From UBA9160 sp035489755 (GTDB lineage: Bacteria > Myxococcota_A > UBA9160): 64,000 nucleotides of DNA. The stretch is taken from NCBI GenBank assembly GCA_035489755.1, contig DATGZK010000072.1:1-64000 (forward strand). The letters run 5' to 3'. How positions within the stretch are numbered: the first letter of the stretch is position 1; each line of letters opens with the position of its first letter. This document shows positions 42,575 through 49,537 of the stretch, piece by piece. The position numbers and the translations under genes were made by a program. The notes below the pieces were generated by a model. It did no database searches. It was given only the letters and a program-made list of their open reading frames with translations, and was not told where the DNA came from.

Positions 42575-43117
42575 CTAATCGTCCCAGATCTTGCTGAGGC
42601 CGCGTCCTGCACCGGGATGGGTGCGCCAGAAATACGCAGACATCGCGACTGCCGCGAGCAGGTTCGCCGCAGCGACGGACGAAGCGCCAAGGGCTCCGAT
42701 GATACCCGGGGCGAGCGCCATGGTGAAGGCAAAGAACGCGGCTTCGAAACAGACGAACAAGAGAATCAGCAGGACCGCGAGCGGAGGATTCGACTCGAAC
42801 TGCGCCACCATGAAGGAAAAGCCCATGCCTGCAGCGACGAACATCGCCATATGCACTCCGGTGTAGGCGAAGACCATGGGAATGTTCACCTCCGTGATCT
42901 TCTCCACGCCGGAACCCAGAAAGAGGGCGCTTCCGAGAAGGGAAGGCGTCCACAGGGGCCTGCCCTCGATCGTATCGATCAAGAGGTAGAAGAGGGCGAC
43001 GCTCAGGCCGCCAATCACTCCGGAGAAGACGCCGTCGATGGCGATCGAGCTCGATCGCGCGCTGAGCTCGGCGGGTGCGGGAGCGTGGGAGCTGGCGCCC
43101 ATGGCGTCCTCCGTCAT
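42575..43117 (-). CDS. polytopic membrane protein (180 aa)
   Basis: Four to five helices are visible: 'DGVFSGVIGGLSVALFYLLIDTI', 'VFAYTGVHMAMFVAAGMGFSF', 'PLAVLLILLFVCFEAAFFAFTMAL' and 'ASSVAAANLLAAVAMSAYFW'. The sequence 'PMVFAYTGVHM' is conserved in membrane proteins that I have seen beside cox clusters of delta-type bacteria, but no function is known to me. It is transcribed against ctaB and is divergent from SURF1. Confidence 0.7.
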   Translation of the reverse strand: MTEDAMGASSHAPAPAELSARSSSIAIDGVFSGVIGGLSVALFYLLIDTIEGRPLWTPSLLGSALFLGSGVEKITEVNIPMVFAYTGVHMAMFVAAGMGFSFMVAQFESNPPLAVLLILLFVCFEAAFFAFTMALAPGIIGALGASSVAAANLLAAVAMSAYFWRTHPGAGRGLSKIWDD

Positions 43118-43250
43118 GAGGGGGTTCGGAGCTAGTCCCCACCTTCCTCCCCGGCGGATCTCTCGTCAACTGCTGTTTTGCTGGGCTCCGCGCTCCATCA
43201 CGGTCGGACTCGGCTAGACTCGCGCTCTTTCCTGCGCTTGCGAGGCGTCT

Positions 43251-44036
43251 GTGCCGCGCTTTCGCCCCGGCCTTGTCCCGTCCCTCGCCACCGCCTTCGC
43301 GGTGGGGGTGCTTTGCACCCTCGGAGCATGGCAGGTTCGACGCCTGCACTGGCGCCAAGCGGATCTCGCGGCAAAAAACGCGCAAATCGAGCGGGAACCC
43401 CTTGCCCTGGCCGACGCTCTCGCCGATCCGGCCGCACACGCGTATCGCCGCGTCATCGCCCGTGGGAGCTACGATCGCGCCCAGTCCATTGTGGTGAGTC
43501 CGGTGAGCCGCGGTCTTGAAGAAGGCGCGCGTGTTTTGACTCCGCTCCTAATCCCGGGTCCTAGTCGCGCGGGTGTTGCAGTGATCGTAGATCGGGGCTG
43601 GGTCCCGTCGTCTCAGCTCGATGCTTTCCTCGCCGCGGACCTCGCGAAAGGACCCCTTCCCGCAGAGGTCACCGGCCTGGCCTTCCTCCTCGATGTCGGC
43701 GACGCTGTTCCGGGGATGCGCGACCTCGCCTCACGCCGCGTGCGCTGGGCTCACTTCGACCCCTCGCGGCAGGCCCAGGTCCAAGCTCTCCAGGCCCAGG
43801 TGCCCTACCGCCTCGCTCCCCTGCTCCTCCAGGCGCAGGCCGAGGGCACGACCGAAATCCCCCTCGGCGGCTTCGAGCGGCCGACGAGTCCGGTGGACCA
43901 TCGCAGCTACGCGATTACGTGGTTCGGTATGGCCGCCGTTGCCCTCGCCACCTGGGTGGGACTCGGGTTCAAACAGGGCCGGGAGCGCGGAGCCGAGGAG
44001 CTGCGCGGAGTGCACCCACCCGGCAAAGTCGCGTAG
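43251..44036 (+). CDS. SURF1-family cytochrome oxidase assembly protein
   Basis: SURF1 helps insert heme A into subunit I. The 261-aa protein has the standard layout: an N-terminal helix with 'ATAFAVGVLCTLGAWQVRRLHWR', a periplasmic domain starting 'AHAYRRVIARGSYD', 'VIVDRGWVP', and a C-terminal helix in 'HRSYAITWFGMAAVALATWVGL'. GTG 43251 gives the usual N-terminus. The GxWQVxRxxWK motif is kept as 'GAWQVRRLHW'. It completes the oxidase assembly set of this cluster. Confidence 0.92.
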   Translation: MPRFRPGLVPSLATAFAVGVLCTLGAWQVRRLHWRQADLAAKNAQIEREPLALADALADPAAHAYRRVIARGSYDRAQSIVVSPVSRGLEEGARVLTPLLIPGPSRAGVAVIVDRGWVPSSQLDAFLAADLAKGPLPAEVTGLAFLLDVGDAVPGMRDLASRRVRWAHFDPSRQAQVQALQAQVPYRLAPLLLQAQAEGTTEIPLGGFERPTSPVDHRSYAITWFGMAAVALATWVGLGFKQGRERGAEELRGVHPPGKVA

Positions 44037-44103
44037 CTCGCGACTGCTCTTCCCCGCGCCCTAGGTCCGAGCCGTGCAGGGTCACGTCAAACGGGCAGGC
44101 CCT

Positions 44104-44279
44104 CTGCGGCCGCGCGAGATTGCCGAGCGCCACGCGGCGCGTTCCGAAGCGTCCAACCACACCCTTGCCGGGGTGCGCCTCGAGCTCGGCGGTCTCTCGA
44201 GGGCGAGCCCGCGCTCCTCCGCGCCGCTTAGGATGGCACCTGCCAGCGGAGGCTCGCTCCCGCGTTCGAGGCTCGCGGC
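44104..44279 (-). pseudogene. fragment of a P1B-type metal-transporting ATPase, frameshifted
   Basis: Directly after the selenoprotein stop, the minus strand reads 'AASLERGSEPPLAGAI' and 'AEERGLALE' in one frame, then 'ELEAHPGKGVVGRFGTRR' and 'VALGNL' in another. Both are the contiguous nucleotide-binding-domain segment of copper/zinc P-type ATPases, which normally reads 'AASLERxSEHPLAxAI...ERGLxL...FExxPGxGVxG...GRxVxLGN', including the HP-loop here changed to PP. The frame switch falls at a GAGAGA repeat; removal of one GA restores a single frame. About 59 residues remain of a protein of some 700, so it is a remnant. Confidence 0.75.
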
Positions 44280-44281
44280 GG

Positions 44282-44509
44282 CTAGGAGGGCAGCTTCGCG
44301 ATGAGGAGGAGGATTTCGTCATCCTCCGGGAACCGTCCCATCTCATCCTTGGAGAAGATTCGGTTTCCATCGACCCACACGTCGAAGATGCCGCTTTGGC
44401 CCCGCACCAGGGTAGAGTCGACACCAAACCGTTGTCGGATTGCAGCCGCCAGACTGGTGGCCCGGGGTAGGTAGTTTCAGGGTACGCAGTAGGTGATGGA
44501 GATCTTCAT
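44282..44509 (-). CDS. SelW-like Rdx-family selenoprotein with in-frame Sec UGA
   Basis: Reading TGA codon 11 (44477-44479) as selenocysteine gives a 75-residue protein that starts MKISITYCVP, then U, then NYLPRATSLAAAIRQRFG, continues 'VRGQSGIFDVWVDGN' and ends 'EDDEILLLIAKLPS'. This is the whole Rdx family (SelW/SelT-type thioredoxin-like fold) pattern: beta strand, CxxU redox motif 'YCVPUNY', helix, and the 'GxFDVxVDGxxIFSK' strand pair. Continuity of homology on both sides of the TGA, an AGGAG ribosome site 8 nt before ATG, and a SECIS-like hairpin right after the TGA support Sec insertion. It probably acts as a small thiol/selenol redox protein in the cytoplasm. It needs SelA/SelB/SelC encoded elsewhere. 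Confidence 0.9.
44445..44461 (-). promoter_or_regulatory. candidate bacterial SECIS hairpin
   Basis: In the mRNA the stem GCCaCC/GGcGGC (one A-C mismatch) encloses the 5-nt loop AGUCU, 21 nt after the UGA. The loop closely resembles the AGGUCU loop of the E. coli fdhF SECIS read by SelB, and the distance lies in the accepted range. It overlaps the coding sequence, as bacterial SECIS elements do. Confidence 0.7.
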
Positions 44510-44627
44510 CGTTCAAACTCCTGATGACGCAACCGGAATGAGCCTGGTCGGCGCAAGAGCAAGACCGAAGGGAGCTCACACCTCGCAGCCCGGCAGAACG
44601 ATCATACGCCGGATTGAAGAAGGCGCG

Positions 44628-44644
44628 AGGGCGCGGCCCTTTTT
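44628..44644 (+). terminator. hairpin plus T-run, reads as a rightward terminator
   Basis: AGGGC-GCG-GCCCT followed by TTTT. There is no rightward gene directly before it; the leftward phosphoesterase gene ends just to its right, where the T-run would not help. It may block antisense transcription. Confidence 0.3.
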
Positions 44645-44657
44645 CGCCCGTGCAGTC

Positions 44658-45128
44658 CTAGACCTCGAGCTCGACGAGCTCAGCGTCCACGCCGGCCGCG
44701 CTCACGCGAACCCGTGCGAGCGTCACCGGGAGCTTAAAGCGTCGGGGTCCGGCGCTCCCAGGGTTGAGGAAGAGCACGCCTCCCCGGGTCTCCAGTTTGG
44801 GCTGGTGGGAGTGTCCGGCGATCACGGCGCGGAGGCCCGCAGCCTTGGGATCGAGATCGAGCTCAGCCAAGTCGTGTAAGACGTAGAGGGAGATCCCAGC
44901 GACCTCGACCAGTTCCGTCGCCGAAAGCCTCTCGGCCCAAGCTCCACGGTCGTTGTTTCCGCGCACCGCCACGACGGGGGCGAGGGTACGCAGCGCCTCG
45001 AGCACAGCCGGGTGGCCGACGTCACCGGCGTGCACAATCAAGTCGGAGCCGCGGAGCGCCTCCACGGCCTGCGGGCGGACGAGACCGTGGGTATCGGAGA
45101 TGACGCCAATCGAGGTTTGGGTCCTCAC
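44658..45128 (-). CDS. YfcE-type metallophosphoesterase
   Basis: The 156-aa protein carries the calcineurin-like metal ligands: 'ISDTHG' (Asp12, His14), 'IVHAGDVGH', 'VRGNNDRG', 'VIAGHSHQPKLE' with the two His, and 'LNPGSAGPRR'. YfcE/MJ0936-type enzymes hydrolyse phosphodiesters in vitro; the natural substrate is unknown. GTG/ATG start overlaps the upstream membrane-protein gene stop by 4 nt. Confidence 0.88.
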   Translation of the reverse strand: MRTQTSIGVISDTHGLVRPQAVEALRGSDLIVHAGDVGHPAVLEALRTLAPVVAVRGNNDRGAWAERLSATELVEVAGISLYVLHDLAELDLDPKAAGLRAVIAGHSHQPKLETRGGVLFLNPGSAGPRRFKLPVTLARVRVSAAGVDAELVELEV

Positions 45129-45385
45129 TGCAATGCCACCCTCTGCCGTGCGCTGCTCCCGTCGCGCTGAGCGATACGCCGGATGTGAGGGGGCGCCGCC
45201 AAGGTCACGGGCAGGAAGGCGAAGACGATCCAGTTCAAAACTCTAACGACGCCGGCCAGTGTCAGCATGGGAATTGACCAGACCGCTTGGATTGGACCTC
45301 CGACCGCCAAACCCGCAGCGAGAATCAAAGCCGCGAGCAGGCGAACGCCAGAACTCTCGGGCGCAGACGTCTTCGCATCCCCCAC
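45125..45385 (-). CDS. small membrane protein (86 aa)
   Basis: Two hydrophobic helices ('LLAALILAAGLAVGGPIQAVW' split by Gly, and 'VVRVLNWIVFAFLPVTLAA') are followed by a basic C-terminus. The TGA overlaps the phosphoesterase start as ATGA, so they are co-translated. The family is not recognised; similar small proteins accompany oxidoreductase membrane subunits, but nothing here supports a specific role. Confidence 0.6.
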   Translation of the reverse strand: MGDAKTSAPESSGVRLLAALILAAGLAVGGPIQAVWSIPMLTLAGVVRVLNWIVFAFLPVTLAAPPHIRRIAQRDGSSARQRVALQ

Positions 45386-45434
45386 CCTCGTCGGCGGATC
45401 CTGACCGTTTCTCCCGTCGGGCAGATGGGTTCGG

Positions 45435-45827
45435 CTAGGCGCGAACCACAGTCAGCCAAAACGAGGCGACAACCCCCCATACCGCGTTGAAAAATAGCAC
45501 CGCGAGGGGAGTGAGAAGTCCAAGGGCGAGCCCGAGCACACCGGCCTTGGTCTTGAGGGGGAATACCAGAAACAGCTGTACCAAGCTCGGGCCGAGGCTC
45601 AGGAGCAGTCCCTTGCGGAACCAGCCCCAACTCACTGGGAGCAGGAAGAGCGCGCCCCAAAGGCCCCCCCACACGATGCGTGGATAGAGCCAGCCCGGCG
45701 TAAGTGCCGGAGCGCCCACGACGTGGGCCAGGCCGAGGTGGCCCACCGCCCACACGACGACGCTGTTGGCGAGGCCTCCGAGGGCGCCCGCAGAGAAGTA
45801 GAGGCTCAGCGAACGGGCGACAGGCAT
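45435..45827 (-). CDS. membrane protein (130 aa)
   Basis: ATG 45827 has AGGGAGAAGGA directly ahead and yields a protein with four helices ('LYFSAGALGGLANSVVVWAVG', 'IVWGGLWGALFLLPVSWGWF', 'LLLSLGPSLVQLFLVFPL', 'TPLAVLFFNAVWGVVASFWLTVV'; the long ones carry Gly turns). The N-terminus 'SLYFSAGALGGLANS' is common in membrane proteins of delta-type genomes, function unknown. It follows the divergent TSUP gene across 290 bp that show no gene. Confidence 0.65.
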   Translation of the reverse strand: MPVARSLSLYFSAGALGGLANSVVVWAVGHLGLAHVVGAPALTPGWLYPRIVWGGLWGALFLLPVSWGWFRKGLLLSLGPSLVQLFLVFPLKTKAGVLGLALGLLTPLAVLFFNAVWGVVASFWLTVVRA

Positions 45828-46117
45828 TCCTTCTCCCTGGGTTTTTGCGACGACGTCGATTTCACGTGTGGCGGTCCCCGCCGGCGCAGGGAGGGCTCCC
45901 ATCGCAGGCGAGCGACAAGACCCATGTGGCCGCGCCCGGCGTTCGCGCGACCAGTCCACCAAGGATGATGAAAAGCATAACGGCCCACGCGGTTTCGGTG
46001 GCAAGACATTCGCATACCCGTGAGCGCGCAGACCACCGGGACTGCGCGGCCGAAACCGAGAGTGCTCTGGTGTCGGTCGCCCGCAGTGGGCCCTTGTGGG
46101 AAACTCTCCACTGCGCC

Positions 46118-46909
46118 ATGGAGTGTGTGGTGTGGCTCGAAATCATGCTCTTTGGCGCCGCATTCCTCGCCGGCATCGTGAACTCCATGGCGGGTGGGGG
46201 CACGCTTCTCACCTTTCCCGCCCTCCTGTCCGCGGGTCTGCCCGCGGTGACGGCAAATGCAACGAGCACGGTTGCCCTGGTTCCCGGCTCGCTCAGTGCC
46301 TTCTGGGGCTATCGCGCCGAGGTGCGGGGCGAGGGGCGTCTTCTCGCCGCCATGGCGGTTCCGAGCCTTGTGGGGGGAACGCTCGGAGCCTTGGCCGCCG
46401 ACCGCGTCGGTGACGCAGTCTTCGCCAAGCTTGCGCCACTCCTCGTCCTCAGTGCGACCGTCCTGTTTATGGCCCAAGAGCCGCTGCGCCGCTGGTCGGG
46501 CTCCGTATCTGGGCTCGGGGCAGCGGGAGGTCGCAAGCTGAGAGAGCTCGGAGCGATCGCCGGATTTCAGCTTTTGGTGGCCCTTTACGGTGGGTTCTTC
46601 GGGGCGGGGATTGGCATCCTCATGCTGGCAGCCCTGGGACTGCTCGGTCTGCGAGACATCCACCGAATGAACGGTCTCAAGAACATCGCAGCGGTCTGCA
46701 TCAACGGGCTGGCGGCTTTGACCTTTGCCGCATGCGGCCGGGTGAACTGGCCGATCGCCAGCTTCATGGTGGTGGGCGGAATCGCAGGCGGCTACACGGG
46801 AGCGGGTCTCGCGCAGCGGCTCGGCCAGCAGATGGTGCGCCGATTCATCGTGCTGATTGGCCTTCTGATTAGTTTCTACCTTTTCCTGCGATTGGCCTTC
46901 CGCCCCTGA
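46118..46909 (+). CDS. TSUP (TauE/SafE) family permease
   Basis: The 263-aa protein has the TSUP pattern of two related halves: 'FLAGIVNSMAGGGTLLTFPALLSAGLP', given here in parts as 'VNSMAGGGTLLTFPAL' and 'ALYGGFFGAGIGILMLAALGLLG', with eight helices in all. Members export or import sulfite, sulfoacetate or similar sulfur compounds. ATG 46118 is supported by the family start. There is no sulfur metabolism gene nearby to narrow the substrate. Confidence 0.88.
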   Translation: MECVVWLEIMLFGAAFLAGIVNSMAGGGTLLTFPALLSAGLPAVTANATSTVALVPGSLSAFWGYRAEVRGEGRLLAAMAVPSLVGGTLGALAADRVGDAVFAKLAPLLVLSATVLFMAQEPLRRWSGSVSGLGAAGGRKLRELGAIAGFQLLVALYGGFFGAGIGILMLAALGLLGLRDIHRMNGLKNIAAVCINGLAALTFAACGRVNWPIASFMVVGGIAGGYTGAGLAQRLGQQMVRRFIVLIGLLISFYLFLRLAFRP

Positions 46910-46968
46910 TCGTTTGGCAATGCCCCGACCTCGAGGTCGCGTCGCCTCGGCGAGGGGATTCGCTCGGA

Positions 46969-48174
46969 CTACCGAGTTCGGAACGCCGGGCTCATCGAGT
47001 CCTTCGGAATTTCCTGACGCGGCAGGGGCCTTGCCACCTCTTCGGGCGTCGGACCGCACTTCGCCGCCACCGGTGCGAGCTTGGCGAGGTCGAACCCATA
47101 CAGCCGCGCCGCGTTCTCCCCAAGCATCGCACGGATCTCGGCGGGATTGAGGTTCCAGAACGTGTGACGCAGAGCCTCCCGCGTGTAGGGGAAGGTTCCC
47201 TCGTAGTGGGGATAATCGTTCCCCCAAAGAATCCGATCGATACCGATCGCCTCGCGGCCATCGAGCTCCATCGGACTCGGGAAGCTCGTTCCGTAGTAGC
47301 AGTTGCGACGGGCGTAGAAGCTGGGCTTCTCCGGCAGGACTGCGTCCTTGGCGAAGGCGATTTCACCGACCGCGCCCGACTTGATGCGCCCATGCAGGGT
47401 GTCGAGCTGCGCGAGCACGTCCGGAACCCAGGCGCAGCCGGACTCCGTCAAGATGTAACGCAGCTTTGGGAAGCGCTCGAAGACACCAGCCAGGATCAGC
47501 TGCGTAAAGCCGCGCTTCGAGAAGAATGGAACTTCTGCGATCCACATCGCGCCGGCGGTCGGATAGGGGCCGTAGTCCGGTAGCCCTGTCCCTCCATGCT
47601 GATTCAGCACGACATCGAGGTCTTGGCATACGGCCCACAGCCGGTCGTAGCTCGGCGAGTAGAGAGGTTCGATGTGCTTGTCGTCCGGGGGAGGATTGGG
47701 CAGAAGGATTCCGCCGCGCAGCCCATGCTCCGCAATCCACTGAACATCACGGATCGCCTCGTCGATGTCGTTGAGATAGATGAGGCCGATCCCGGCGCGG
47801 CGCTCCGGATGCTCGGCGCACCAGTCGGCAAGCCAGCGATTGTGCGCCCGGATGCCAACCAGGCGGTGTTCGAACTCCGCAGGCTTCGGCAGCGGCGACA
47901 CGAGGACGCCATTCTTGAAGAAGGGCGGCACAGTGTTCGGGAAGATGATCTCGCCTACGACGCCTTCGGCTTCGAGATCCCGAAAGCGCTCGGTATTGTC
48001 CCAGTTCTTGGTCTTCTTCCTGCCGAGGTGCTCCTTCGAGGGATTCTTGTAATGCCCTCGCCACGCATCGAACTCGTCCCGATACCGGGGTTCCAGGTAT
48101 TCGCGGTAGGTGGCGATGCTTGCTCCGGCGTGGGTGTCGGCGGAGATCAGAGTGTAGGGGGCGGAGTTCGTCAT
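46969..48174 (-). CDS. amidohydrolase-2 family metal-dependent hydrolase
   Basis: The 401-aa protein has a TIM-barrel amidohydrolase of the ACMSD-like type: 'ISADTHAGASIATYREYL' (a changed DxH site), 'FRDLEAEGVVGEIIFPNTVPP', 'LNQHGGTGLPDYGPYP', 'RYILTESGCAWVPDVLAQL' and 'RILWGNDYPHYEGTFP' with the metal-site Asp and His. Such enzymes are abundant in uncultivated delta/Binatota-like bacteria and act on aromatic or cyclic acid intermediates, by decarboxylation or hydrolysis. Substrate unknown. ATG 48174 follows AGGAGG at a long 12-nt distance. Confidence 0.85.
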   Translation of the reverse strand: MTNSAPYTLISADTHAGASIATYREYLEPRYRDEFDAWRGHYKNPSKEHLGRKKTKNWDNTERFRDLEAEGVVGEIIFPNTVPPFFKNGVLVSPLPKPAEFEHRLVGIRAHNRWLADWCAEHPERRAGIGLIYLNDIDEAIRDVQWIAEHGLRGGILLPNPPPDDKHIEPLYSPSYDRLWAVCQDLDVVLNQHGGTGLPDYGPYPTAGAMWIAEVPFFSKRGFTQLILAGVFERFPKLRYILTESGCAWVPDVLAQLDTLHGRIKSGAVGEIAFAKDAVLPEKPSFYARRNCYYGTSFPSPMELDGREAIGIDRILWGNDYPHYEGTFPYTREALRHTFWNLNPAEIRAMLGENAARLYGFDLAKLAPVAAKCGPTPEEVARPLPRQEIPKDSMSPAFRTR

Positions 48175-48307
48175 CCCTGTGGCGTGCCTCCTTGGTCTCA
48201 TGATAGCGCCTCCCCCCGCGAGGTGGGTGGGAGCGTCCGTACCTCGGGGCGCAGTGCACCGTCGAGCGGGGCCCGCGCATCTGCCGACGCTCGAGATTCG
48301 CGACGCG

Positions 48308-49322
48308 CTAGGCAAAGCGGCTCGCACCTCTTGTGAAGAGCCCGTGACCCTCGCTCCAGAGTCGAAGCCATTTGGGAACCCAGAGCTGCCACGGTTCGCG
48401 GGCGGATGCGCTGACCCCGGCGAGCATGCGGTTCCAATCAAGAGCACATCCGAGATGGGCAACCCAAAGTGCCGCGCCGAACAGCGGCCGCAAAGAGCGT
48501 GCGGGTGCGAGCTTGCTCCACGGCTCGAGGTAGGCATCCCGAAGGCGTGCGAAGCGACGAATCCCGTCGCTGCTCGCAAAGTCATCAATCAACCTCCGGC
48601 AGGTCACAAGGAGCGAACAGAAGGGATGGGCGACGCTGGCATCGCCCCCAGTCGCACAGCCAGTACGCACGGTCCCGGACGAGGATGTTCCCATCGTGGA
48701 GGTCGCCGTGTTCCAGGGCGGCCGGGAAGGGCAGCGAAGCGAGTTCACAGCAGCATGACTCGAGGTCCGGGAGCAGCCCGAAGAGCGAGTCGCGCTCTCC
48801 CGGGAGGAGCCCGCCCGGGCGTCCGAGGCACAGCGCCTGGTCGTCGCGTGCCAGCTCCCGCAGGAGGTCGGGCAGTCGCTCGAGCCTGCGGTCTGGGACC
48901 CCGAGCGTGAGAAGATGCGCAGTCTCGAAGCTTGAAGCGAGCTGGATCTCCGCATACCGGGGGAGAAGGAAGAGCCAGATATCCATCCCGTCGGATCCGT
49001 CCAATTGCTGACGCAGCGTTCGTCCAAGATCCGGGAGCACGAGCCAGCCGCGCATGGTGTCGACAGCGAGTGGTGCCGGGACCCGGTCCCTCCAACGCTC
49101 CGCGAGTTCTCGGAGCAAACCGGGCTCGTGCCGCCCCCCCGCGCCAGCAGCTTTGAAGTACGCAGCACCTTGCCTTGAAGTCGCTCGCAGAATGATGGAC
49201 CAAGGCCGATCGTGTACACAGGCGATTTCGTAGGGCGGCTTGTCGCCGAGCCAAGCGGACACTTCGTCGAGCCATGTGCTCCGGGTCGCACCGAGCCACG
49301 GCGTGGAATCCTCACCCCTCAT
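48308..49322 (-). pseudogene. aminoglycoside-phosphotransferase-fold kinase with a +1 frameshift
   Basis: The first frame encodes an APH-like kinase up to the catalytic 'ALEHGDLHDGNILVRD' and 'YWLCDWG', then runs off. The next frame continues exactly as expected with 'GDASVAHPFCSLLVTCRR' and 200 more bases to its own TAG. The switch is at a run of five G (48645-48649 on the plus strand, CCCCC); four G would give 'CDWGDASVAHPF' in one frame. The intact protein would have about 337 residues and phosphorylate an unknown small molecule or sugar-like alcohol. A sequencing or assembly error, a recent mutation or slippage are all possible. The preferred start is ATG 49322; the frame is open to 49400. 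Confidence 0.75.
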
Positions 49323-49537
49323 GAACCGCAAGCCTTGCTGACACCCCTGCGTTGCGCCCGTGAGAAGCGTGATCGGTCTTCTGCGCAGACAATCTTGCAA
49401 TCTTCCGCGGCCGTGCAGCGACTCCTGCCCCCGGCTGGGGGGATGCGTGTGCTCGCAGCCGGCGATCGACGAAGCAGCAGGAGGAGGGGTGCGAATCCCT
49501 TGCCCCGCACCCCGGAAAATGCGGAGGGTCCGGCACG

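Noticed and set aside
44343..44579. 78-codon minus-strand frame over the selenoprotein gene
   Set aside because: It is another frame of the same region; the selenoprotein frame has the family motifs and ribosome site.
49480..49530. tRNA T-arm-like sequence (GGGG-TGCGAAT-CCC) after leuS
   Set aside because: No matching 5' acceptor strand, D-arm or anticodon arm could be placed upstream, and no CCA-type end is present.
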